A stretch of DNA of 64,000 nucleotides from Muribaculaceae bacterium (GTDB taxonomy: Bacteria; Bacteroidota; Bacteroidia; Bacteroidales; Muribaculaceae): contig JAMPGA010000001.1 of the NCBI GenBank assembly GCA_023664185.1, positions 1,085,119 through 1,149,118 on the forward strand, in the 5' to 3' direction. The number at the start of each line of letters is the position of its first letter. The stretch's first letter is position 1. A program made the position numbers and the translations under genes. Below the pieces are notes generated by a model, which had not been told where the DNA came from, did no database searches, and was given only the letters and a program-made list of their open reading frames with translations. Of the stretch, positions 57,569 through 64,000 are shown one piece after another.

Positions 57569-58197
57569 GATATCTCCTCTTCTCCCTCATCCTTGCTATA
57601 ACCGTGATCCCCTCTGTGGCTAAGGGGGGATGGACAGATCCGTATAAAAACTATGACGAGACCCTGTTTATGGACATGGATCTCGAGCAGAATCTACTCA
57701 CTCCCGATGTACCCGACAAGGAGCACGCAGCCGTGAATCGATACATGAAGCGTGTAGGCACAAACCTGTCGAAACGCGGATATACCGTAGACATGATGCG
57801 CGATGATGAGGTGGTGCTCGTCACCATACCCACCGATCAGCTGTTTTTTCCCAACGACACGCTGCTCTCACCCGAAGCTCCCGGTAAACTTAAACCGATC
57901 ACCGACCTTCTGGCCGTGCCTGACCGCTACAAAGTGGTCTATGCAGTCCACACTGACAACACCGGCTCGGAGCGCTACAACATGGATCTCTCGCACCGCC
58001 GCAACAATTCGATATACGACTGGCTGCTGGGGCATGTGAGTGAGGACGTGATACTGATACCTTACGAGATGGGCGATACCGACCCCATCGAGCCCAACAC
58101 CTCGCGCAAAGGAAGGGCTGAAAACCGCCGGCTGGAGATATATCTGGTGCCCGGCCCAAAACTGATAACCGAAGCCCACAAAGGCTTATTGAAATAA
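57565..58197 (+). CDS. OmpA-like periplasmic protein
   Basis: 210 residues with a signal peptide (MRYLLFSLILAITVIPSVA). The OmpA C-terminal fold has FFPNDTLLSPEAPGKLKPITDLL, the HTDNTGS motif (peptidoglycan-binding NxxLSxxR region as DLSHRRNNSIYDWL) and RKGRAENRRLEIYL. There is no outer membrane barrel. It probably contacts peptidoglycan. It ends 15 bases before proS. Confidence 0.85.
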   Translation: MRYLLFSLILAITVIPSVAKGGWTDPYKNYDETLFMDMDLEQNLLTPDVPDKEHAAVNRYMKRVGTNLSKRGYTVDMMRDDEVVLVTIPTDQLFFPNDTLLSPEAPGKLKPITDLLAVPDRYKVVYAVHTDNTGSERYNMDLSHRRNNSIYDWLLGHVSEDVILIPYEMGDTDPIEPNTSRKGRAENRRLEIYLVPGPKLITEAHKGLLK

Positions 58198-58212
58198 ACA
58201 ATCACACAAGCA

Positions 58213-59694
58213 ATGGCTAAAGAACTCAAAGATCTCACCAAACGCAGCGAAAATTATTCGCAGTGGTATAACGACTTAGTTGTAAAAGCTGACCTGGCCG
58301 AGCAGTCGGCCGTGAGAGGCTGTATGGTAATCAAGCCTTACGGCTATGCCATATGGGAAAAGATGCAGCGCGAACTCGACCGCATGTTCAAGGAAACAGG
58401 CGTGCAGAATGCATATTTTCCGCTGCTCATCCCCAAGTCGTTTCTGTGTAGAGAGGCAGAGCATGTGGAAGGCTTTGCCAAAGAGTGTGCCGTGGTGACT
58501 CACTACCGCCTCAAAAACGACCCCAATGGCAATGGTGTAATCGTCGACCCTGATGCCAAGCTTGAGGAGGAACTCATTGTGCGTCCCACCTCGGAGACAA
58601 TCATCTGGGGCACATATCGCAACTGGATACACTCTTACCGCGATCTGCCCATACTGTGCAACCAGTGGGCTAACGTGATGCGCTGGGAGATGAGAACACG
58701 CATGTTCCTGCGCACAGCCGAATTCCTATGGCAGGAGGGACACTGCGCACATGCCACAGCCGAGGAGTCAGAGGCAAGAACCGTGCAGATGATCAACCTC
58801 TATGCCGATTTCGCCGAGAAATATATGGCCATGCCCGTGATAAAGGGTGTCAAATCGGCCAACGAGCGTTTTGCCGGTGCTGTAAACACCTACACCATCG
58901 AGGCCATGATGCAGGACGGCAAAGCCCTGCAGAGCGGCACATCGCACAATCTGGGTCAGAACTTCGCCAAAGCCTTCGATGTGACCTTCATCAACAAGGA
59001 CAATAAGCCCGAATATGTTTGGGCCAACTCGTGGGGCGTGTCCACACGTCTGATGGGCGCACTTATCATGACTCATTCCGACGACAACGGCCTGGTGCTC
59101 CCTCCTCATCTCGCACCTATCCAGGTGGTGATAATACCGATCTACAAAAACAACGATCAGCGCGACGAGATAGCCGCTGTGGCCAATCCTATCGTCGACG
59201 AGCTCAGAGCCATGGGCGTGAGCGTCAAGTTTGACGATGCCGACAATAAGCGTCCCGGCTTCAAATTTGCCGACTATGAGCTGAAGGGTGTGCCCGTGCG
59301 CCTGGCCATCGGCGTGCGCGACATCGAGAAGGGCGAAGTCGAAGTGATGCGCCGCGACACACTTGAGAAGCACAACGCTCCCCTCAACGGCATAGCACTC
59401 TACTGTAAGCAGCTGCTCGAGGAGATACAGGACAATATCTACCGCAAAGCCCTGGCTCACCGTGAGTCCATGACGCGCACAGTCGACACCTATGAGGAAT
59501 TTAAGGTGGAGATAGAGAAGGGCGGCTTTATCCTGGCTCACTGGGACGGCACCACCGAGACCGAAGAAAAGATCAAGGAGGAAACCAAGGCTACCCTCCG
59601 CTGCATTCCCCTCGACGGCGACGATACTCCCGGATTCTGCATGGTGACAGGCAAGCCCTCGAAACGCCGTGTCATCTTTGCCCGAAACTATTGA
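58213..59694 (+). CDS. proS: Prolyl-tRNA synthetase, archaeal/eukaryotic-type
   Basis: 493 residues, class II. This is the short form lacking the bacterial-type INS editing domain. Motif 2 and 3 regions are [22 protein letters not shown] and [20 protein letters not shown], and the C-terminal zinc-like domain ends RRVIFARNY. Bacteroidetes normally use this form. It follows the OmpA-like gene; the HU gene starts 13 bases after its stop. Confidence 0.94.
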   Translation: MAKELKDLTKRSENYSQWYNDLVVKADLAEQSAVRGCMVIKPYGYAIWEKMQRELDRMFKETGVQNAYFPLLIPKSFLCREAEHVEGFAKECAVVTHYRLKNDPNGNGVIVDPDAKLEEELIVRPTSETIIWGTYRNWIHSYRDLPILCNQWANVMRWEMRTRMFLRTAEFLWQEGHCAHATAEESEARTVQMINLYADFAEKYMAMPVIKGVKSANERFAGAVNTYTIEAMMQDGKALQSGTSHNLGQNFAKAFDVTFINKDNKPEYVWANSWGVSTRLMGALIMTHSDDNGLVLPPHLAPIQVVIIPIYKNNDQRDEIAAVANPIVDELRAMGVSVKFDDADNKRPGFKFADYELKGVPVRLAIGVRDIEKGEVEVMRRDTLEKHNAPLNGIALYCKQLLEEIQDNIYRKALAHRESMTRTVDTYEEFKVEIEKGGFILAHWDGTTETEEKIKEETKATLRCIPLDGDDTPGFCMVTGKPSKRRVIFARNY

Positions 59695-59707
59695 TCAATC
59701 CCCCTAT

Positions 59708-59983
59708 ATGGATTCAAAAGCATTCATGTCACGCTTGGCGAAGGTTCTTGGCAAAGAGCCTTCCCACGTGGCTTCTCTCACCTCAGCTCTCTCCGCGGCC
59801 CTGGCCGAAACCGGTGCAGAGCTCGACTCGGCCGCCATACCCGGATTCGGCACTTTTGTGTCTGAGAAGGTCGATGAACACATCACTGTTGACCCCGTCA
59901 ACGGCGAACGACTTCTCGTGCCCCCGTCCATCACCCTCCACTTCCAGCCCAGTGTAGTATTGCGTAAGAAACTGAAGAAATGA
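59708..59983 (+). CDS. HU-family DNA-binding protein, divergent
   Basis: 91 residues from the ATG at 59708 (MDSKAFMSRLAKVLGKEP), the length of HU/IHF. The two-helix base and beta saddle are visible (SALSAALAETGAELDSAAIPGFGTFVSEKVDEH), with the family GFGTF motif and a C-terminal basic tail KKLKK. The arm region is shorter and less basic than in classical HU. Its stop overlaps the HU-LysM gene by four bases, so a heterodimer with that protein's HU domain is conceivable. Confidence 0.82.
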   Translation: MDSKAFMSRLAKVLGKEPSHVASLTSALSAALAETGAELDSAAIPGFGTFVSEKVDEHITVDPVNGERLLVPPSITLHFQPSVVLRKKLKK

Positions 59984-61167
59984 ACCACAAGATACCATTG
60001 CATGATCTGGCTGAAATCATTGCAGCCAAGAGTGGAGCAAGCCACGATGAGGCCGAACGTTTTGCCAAGGTTTTATTTGAAACCGTTACAGATATTCTTG
60101 TCAACGGCGACAATGTGAAAATCAAGGGACTCGGTTCGTTCTCAGTGACAAACGATCCGGAGAATCCAGTTGAATTTATCCCCGACCGCGACCTGGCCGA
60201 CACAGTCAATGCACCATTCGCATTGTTTGAGCCTGAAATTATCACTGACGATGTCACCGAGGAGGAACTTCGCGCTGCTTCAGCATCTACTGAACCCGAT
60301 AAGAAGGAAGTAGTAGAGGGCAGCTTGGAGCATGAGCCAACACCAGAGCCTGAACCAGAGCCTAAACCAGTTATTGAGGAACCGGTGAAAGTAGTGGAGA
60401 CAATTGTCGAGCCCGAACCCGCTGAGCCTTTGACCGAGACCGTCAAGATAGAGCCCAAACCAGAACCTAAGCCGGAGCCTGAAGTCAAACCTGCTTCCGT
60501 CAAGCCGCAGACGCCTCAAACACTGAACCCTGTGAACATCCGCCGTGTGATAGACGAGGATGAGGAAGAGTATGTGACAGAGCCTGAAAAAAAGGGGCTC
60601 GGATTCGGATGGGGTTTCATGGTAGGCCTGCTTGTGGGTATAGCTCTGGGTGCATGTGCCATATATTTCGCTCTCGACTATCTATATCCTACATCCCCGC
60701 GTGTAGAGCTTGAGGAGTCGGTGGAGATTACCAACGATATACTTTCAGAGAATCCCGTAGTGGCTGAACCGGTAGACTCTACACAGGAAGAAGTCGTGAC
60801 AGACACTGCATCAACAGCAACTGTACAAGCTGAGACACAGACAGCTGTCGCCGCAAGTGTTGCTCCCGAGCCTACCCCGGAGTCCAAACCAGAGCCCAAG
60901 GCTGCACCGGCCGAAATCAAAAAAGATACCGTTAGAGCAGGCTATCTGCTTGTCAACATGGCAAAGAAATATTACGGCGACAAGGTGTTTTGGGTCTACA
61001 TATACGAGGAGAACAAGGCTAAGATCAAGAACCCCAACCAAGTGGGAGCTGGCACTGTAGTGGTGATTCCACCGGCCTCAAAATATGGCATTGACGCAAA
61101 AAGCGAGGCCAGCATAAACAAGGCTAAACAGAAAGCAAGCCAGATACTTTCAAAATATCCCAAATGA
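59980..61167 (+). CDS. HU-like / transmembrane / LysM-like fusion protein
   Basis: 395 residues. An HU fold at 1-85 (HDLAEIIAAKSGASHDEAERFAK, IKGLGSFSV) precedes an acidic Pro/Glu linker (about 90-205 with EPEPEPKP repeats). A single membrane helix (207-233, LGFGWGFMVGLLVGIALGAC) and a second low-complexity linker follow. A LysM-like domain at about 316-367 (AGYLLVNMAKKYYGDKVFWVYIYEENK) precedes a basic tail. The fold order again puts a DNA-binding module inside and a glycan-binding module outside. It is coupled to the HU gene upstream and to aroE downstream. The function is inferred from architecture only. Confidence 0.85.
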   Translation: MNHKIPLHDLAEIIAAKSGASHDEAERFAKVLFETVTDILVNGDNVKIKGLGSFSVTNDPENPVEFIPDRDLADTVNAPFALFEPEIITDDVTEEELRAASASTEPDKKEVVEGSLEHEPTPEPEPEPKPVIEEPVKVVETIVEPEPAEPLTETVKIEPKPEPKPEPEVKPASVKPQTPQTLNPVNIRRVIDEDEEEYVTEPEKKGLGFGWGFMVGLLVGIALGACAIYFALDYLYPTSPRVELEESVEITNDILSENPVVAEPVDSTQEEVVTDTASTATVQAETQTAVAASVAPEPTPESKPEPKAAPAEIKKDTVRAGYLLVNMAKKYYGDKVFWVYIYEENKAKIKNPNQVGAGTVVVIPPASKYGIDAKSEASINKAKQKASQILSKYPK

Positions 61168-61928
61168 TGAAAGAAGGACACAGAGTTTTCGGCATTATAG
61201 GCTATCCTCTGGGACATTCGTTTTCCAGAAAGTATTTCACTGAAAAGTTTGCCACCGAGGGCATCGACGCGGAGTATCTGAACTTTGAGCTTGAGGATAT
61301 CGACGAACTAATGGAGGTTATCTCTGAGTATCCGCTGCTGGTGGGACTCAATGTCACCATCCCCTACAAGCAGCAGGTGATCCCCTACCTCACAGAGATG
61401 GACAGTGAGGCTGCAGAGATCGGAGCTGTGAATGTGATTAAGATAAGCCATGACCCGGAGAAGGAGAACGTTGTGACACTGAAGGGCTACAACACCGATG
61501 TGATAGGCTTCAGAGAGTCGATAGCCCCGCTTCTGAAACCTATACAGAAAAAGGCTCTTATCCTCGGCACCGGAGGCGCATCTAAAGCTGTGGCTCAAGG
61601 CCTGAAATCGCTCGGTGTGGGGAGTGTGTTTGTTTCACGTACCCAGCGGGAAGGGGTATTAACCTACTCCGACCTTACGCCCGAAGTAATGGCCTCGCAT
61701 CTTGTCGTAGTCAACGCCACACCAGTGGGCATGTACCCCAATATAGACGAGAGCCCCGATATCCCCTACTCCCTGCTGACGCCCGAACATCTGTGCTATG
61801 ACGTGGTATACAATCCTGAGGTCACCGAGTTTATGCGTAGAGCCCAGGCACAGGGCGCCGAGGTGAAAAACGGACGGGAGATGCTCCTGCTCCAGGCTCA
61901 GTCGGCCTGGAAAATCTGGAATGAATAA
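61164..61928 (+). CDS. aroE: Shikimate dehydrogenase
   Basis: NADPH-linked step of aromatic amino-acid biosynthesis. The 254 residues have the substrate domain (FGIIGYPLGHSFS, GLNVTIPYKQ with the catalytic lysine) and the cofactor domain (ILGTGGASKAVAQGL, NATPVGMYPN). Its ATG overlaps the HU-LysM stop (ATGA). It ends 16 bases before the YeiH-like gene. Confidence 0.93.
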   Translation: MMKEGHRVFGIIGYPLGHSFSRKYFTEKFATEGIDAEYLNFELEDIDELMEVISEYPLLVGLNVTIPYKQQVIPYLTEMDSEAAEIGAVNVIKISHDPEKENVVTLKGYNTDVIGFRESIAPLLKPIQKKALILGTGGASKAVAQGLKSLGVGSVFVSRTQREGVLTYSDLTPEVMASHLVVVNATPVGMYPNIDESPDIPYSLLTPEHLCYDVVYNPEVTEFMRRAQAQGAEVKNGREMLLLQAQSAWKIWNE

Positions 61929-61944
61929 TCTGCATTAAATCCCC

Positions 61945-62913
61945 ATGAAAGCATCCGAATCCTTTAAATCAGCCTCGCGCCTCCTGTATCTGCTGCTTGT
62001 GATACTGGTGGTGCTCCCCGTAGATCTTTTCTTTGAAGGTGTGAGTGTCTCACCGGCGTTCGCTCTGTTTTTAGGGTTGTTTTTCGCGCTGATTTTCGAA
62101 TGTCCCTATCCCAAATTCAACAAGAACACATCTAAATACCTTCTGCAGGCATCGGTGGTTGGACTTGGATTCGGCATGAACCTGATAGAATCGCTGAAAA
62201 GCGGCAGCGAGGGCATGGCCTTCACCATAGTTTCTGTGATAGGTGTGATGGTAATAGGCACTCTGCTGGGTAGATGGCTTGTAATCAACAAGAAGACATA
62301 TTATCTCATATCGTCGGGTACAGCTATTTGTGGCGGCAGCGCCATAGCGGCAGTTGGGCCGGTGCTCAAGGCCAGCGACAATGAAATGGCAGTGTCGTTG
62401 GGAGTGATTTTCGTGCTCAACGCCATAGCGCTTTTCATCTTCCCGCCCATGGGCGAATGGTTTGGCATGTCGCAGGCTCAGTTTGGCACATGGGCAGCCA
62501 TAGCCATCCACGACACATCTTCAGTGGTGGGAGCCGGTGATGCCTACGGGCCTGAAGCGCTCCAACTTGCCACCCTCATCAAGCTTACACGAGCTTTGTG
62601 GATCATCCCGTTGGCTCTCGTGACAATGTTGATATTCAGAGAAAAAGGCAGCAAGATCTCAATTCCATGGTTTATATTCCTCTTCATCCTTGCCATGGTG
62701 GCCAACACTTATCTCAACCTTCCCGAATGGCTCACTGCCACACTGGTATATCTGGCCAAGAAGGGACTTGTGCTAACTCTTTTCCTGATAGGCGCCGGGC
62801 TTTCTGTGAAGACCATTAAATCCGTGGGGGTCAAACCATTCGTGCTTGCCGTGTCCCTGTGGATTATAATCGGTATATCAAGTTTTCTGGTCGTTATGGC
62901 CACGATACCCTGA
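61945..62913 (+). CDS. YeiH-type putative sulfate exporter family membrane protein
   Basis: 322 residues with about ten membrane helices and the family blocks GLGFGMNLIES, SSGTAICGGSAIAAVGPVLKA and AIHDTSSVVGAGDAYG. The family is named putative sulfate exporter on weak evidence; the substrate is unproven. It is followed after 21 bases by comEC. Confidence 0.88.
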   Translation: MKASESFKSASRLLYLLLVILVVLPVDLFFEGVSVSPAFALFLGLFFALIFECPYPKFNKNTSKYLLQASVVGLGFGMNLIESLKSGSEGMAFTIVSVIGVMVIGTLLGRWLVINKKTYYLISSGTAICGGSAIAAVGPVLKASDNEMAVSLGVIFVLNAIALFIFPPMGEWFGMSQAQFGTWAAIAIHDTSSVVGAGDAYGPEALQLATLIKLTRALWIIPLALVTMLIFREKGSKISIPWFIFLFILAMVANTYLNLPEWLTATLVYLAKKGLVLTLFLIGAGLSVKTIKSVGVKPFVLAVSLWIIIGISSFLVVMATIP

Positions 62914-62934
62914 CACTTAGAGTATGTCTGAGCC

Positions 62935-64000
62935 TTGAAACTCTCCCTCTGTCCTCTGCTCCCCGTGGCCATCGGCTTTATTGTGGGGATCGTTGTGCAG
63001 TGTTGCGGGCTGGGATTATGGGGGCTTGCCATATCAATAGCCGTCGGCACCATCATGTGGAAAACACATGGAGTGGCGTGGACAGTGCTCCTTTATTCAT
63101 TGGCAGCGGGGATAGTAACGAGTTGGGCTCATCAGCCATTCGTCCCCCGGTTGGAACATTCTGCTTCCAGGGAATACTCGGGAATTATTGACGAGAAAAA
63201 GGAGCTCGACGGCGGTCAAATGCTTATAGTCACGATCGACTCCTGCTACAACAGAAGTACACAGAAGTTTTCAGCCAAACTGTTCATACCGAGTGTACTG
63301 CCGGAGTGCGATGATACCGATCGCATAAGATTCAGAGCTCGGCTGCAGGAATTGAAATACTGTCCGGATCTGCCCATGGAGACAGATTTTGATCAAAGTC
63401 TTCGGCTGCGAGGCGTCCGCCTCATGGCCATTCTGCCCTCCGACAGCATTTTGTCACATACACCTCGCACCGGGCTTTATCCATCAATGCGCCATCTGCG
63501 ACATGACATCAAGCACCATATAGCCTACTCCCCCATCGCCGACCGCACCAGCGCGTTTCTAATAGCGATATTCACCGGGGACCACGATTTGCTCTCGGCT
63601 GAAAGTGTTGATGTTTTCAAGACATCAGGCCTTGCACATATTCTGGCTTTGAGCGGACTGCACACCGGATTTATCACACTCTGCATAGCTTTTTTGCTGA
63701 TGCCTCTCACCATGGCCAGGCAGCGGAAAATAAAGTTTCTGCTGACGATTCCCCTTTTGTGGCTTTTCGCTCTCACCACCGGCATGACCCCTTCGGTGAC
63801 TCGCGCTGTAATAATGGCAAGTGTCTTTCTTATCACGTTGGTCGTGGAGCGGGAGGCTGCCCCTATGAATGCACTTTGCCTGGCAGTAGTGGGTTTACTG
63901 CTCTTCGATCCGCTGTCGATATATTCGGTGAGTTTCCAGCTCAGCTTCCTGGCCACAGTCTCTATAATCATCTTCTATCCCTTTCTCACAGACTATAAAC
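62935..64000 (+). CDS. comEC: ComEC/Rec2 family DNA-uptake channel, partial (runs off window)
   Basis: The frame is open from 62935 to the window end, with 355 codons visible. An in-frame stop at 62929-62931 makes TTG at 62935 the first possible start (KLSLCPLLPVAIGFIVGIVV follows); a GTG at 62965 is an alternative. After a DUF4131-like soluble part, the ComEC channel domain begins, with SGLAHILALSGLHTGF and GMTPSVTRAVIMAS and several membrane helices. ComEC carries single-stranded DNA across the inner membrane during transformation. With comF (13.4 kb), a second competence-type gene is present. The C-terminal metallo-beta-lactamase domain would lie beyond the window. Confidence 0.85.
   Translation, partial: MKLSLCPLLPVAIGFIVGIVVQCCGLGLWGLAISIAVGTIMWKTHGVAWTVLLYSLAAGIVTSWAHQPFVPRLEHSASREYSGIIDEKKELDGGQMLIVTIDSCYNRSTQKFSAKLFIPSVLPECDDTDRIRFRARLQELKYCPDLPMETDFDQSLRLRGVRLMAILPSDSILSHTPRTGLYPSMRHLRHDIKHHIAYSPIADRTSAFLIAIFTGDHDLLSAESVDVFKTSGLAHILALSGLHTGFITLCIAFLLMPLTMARQRKIKFLLTIPLLWLFALTTGMTPSVTRAVIMASVFLITLVVEREAAPMNALCLAVVGLLLFDPLSIYSVSFQLSFLATVSIIIFYPFLTDYK

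Noticed and set aside
60330..60500. Repetitive GAGCCTGAACCA-like sequence as a possible repeat array
   Set aside because: It encodes an in-frame Pro/Glu linker with irregular spacing; it is not a CRISPR or mobile repeat.
1..64000. tRNA, rRNA, CRISPR arrays, prophage or transposase genes
   Set aside because: Intergenic gaps are short and none shows a cloverleaf, rRNA-like sequence or regular spacers; no transposase or phage protein was recognised.

Overview
The window looks like a chromosomal segment of an anaerobic gut Bacteroidales, most likely Muribaculaceae-like (the family is an inference). Support comes from Bacteroidetes-type promoters (TTTG, 19-20 bases, TAnnTTTG) before several genes, a Bacteroides-type three-gene fumarate reductase with a class I fumarase, glycyl-radical ribonucleotide reductase, a Nudix-type arabinose regulator, and lineage proteins such as DUF4290, HU-CCDC81/SPOR and OmpP1/FadL. 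Coding density is very high. There are 57 genes, no gene-free stretch above 300 bases, and no tRNA, rRNA, CRISPR array, phage or insertion sequence that I can see.

Layout. 1-2.7 kb: a hybrid-cluster protein gene cut off before its last cluster ligands, then DUF488, TSCPD and PlsC. 2.7-6.6 kb: frdCAB with its own promoter and a strong terminator. 6.6-14.1 kb, plus strand: mutS2, fumarase, an orphan histidine kinase, prmC, recX and comF. 14.1-16.8 kb, minus: nrdD-nrdG behind a leader with repeated 15-mers. 17.0-27.1 kb, minus: alaS-Dabb-HAD, then valS-cvpA-sufB-methyltransferase-YycJ-like nuclease. 27.2-36.2 kb, minus: one nine-kilobase arabinose operon (mutarotase, sodium symporter, Nudix regulator, araD, araA, araB-like kinase, GH28 pectinase) with a palindrome in its promoter.

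36.4-39.3 kb: an exported Trp/Gly-rich low-complexity protein and a FadL-type porin. 39.3-43.7 kb: TPR protein, MINPP-like phosphatase, and the HU-SPOR/nitroreductase/DUF2520/kdsC operon. 43.9-49.5 kb, minus: typA, an AT-rich glycosyltransferase and flippase pair, and fabI. 49.5-64 kb, plus: serB with a double-receiver PEP-synthase-like protein, nitroreductase, a TetR regulator, fabG, DUF4290, rimM, an OmpA-like protein, proS, two HU-fold genes, aroE, a YeiH-type transporter and the start of comEC.

How it fits together: malate to fumarate to succinate (fumarase plus FrdCAB) is the anaerobic electron sink, and pectin-derived arabinose is taken up and fed to the pentose phosphate route by the ara operon. 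The most intriguing theme is a pair of membrane proteins (about 42.8 and 60 kb) that join an HU-type DNA-binding fold inside the cell to a peptidoglycan-binding domain (SPOR or LysM-like) outside it. They are candidate nucleoid-to-cell-wall tethers. Other points are a YycJ-like nuclease with a possible sliding-clamp-binding peptide, and a receiver/PEP-synthase hybrid with no visible phosphohistidine domain.
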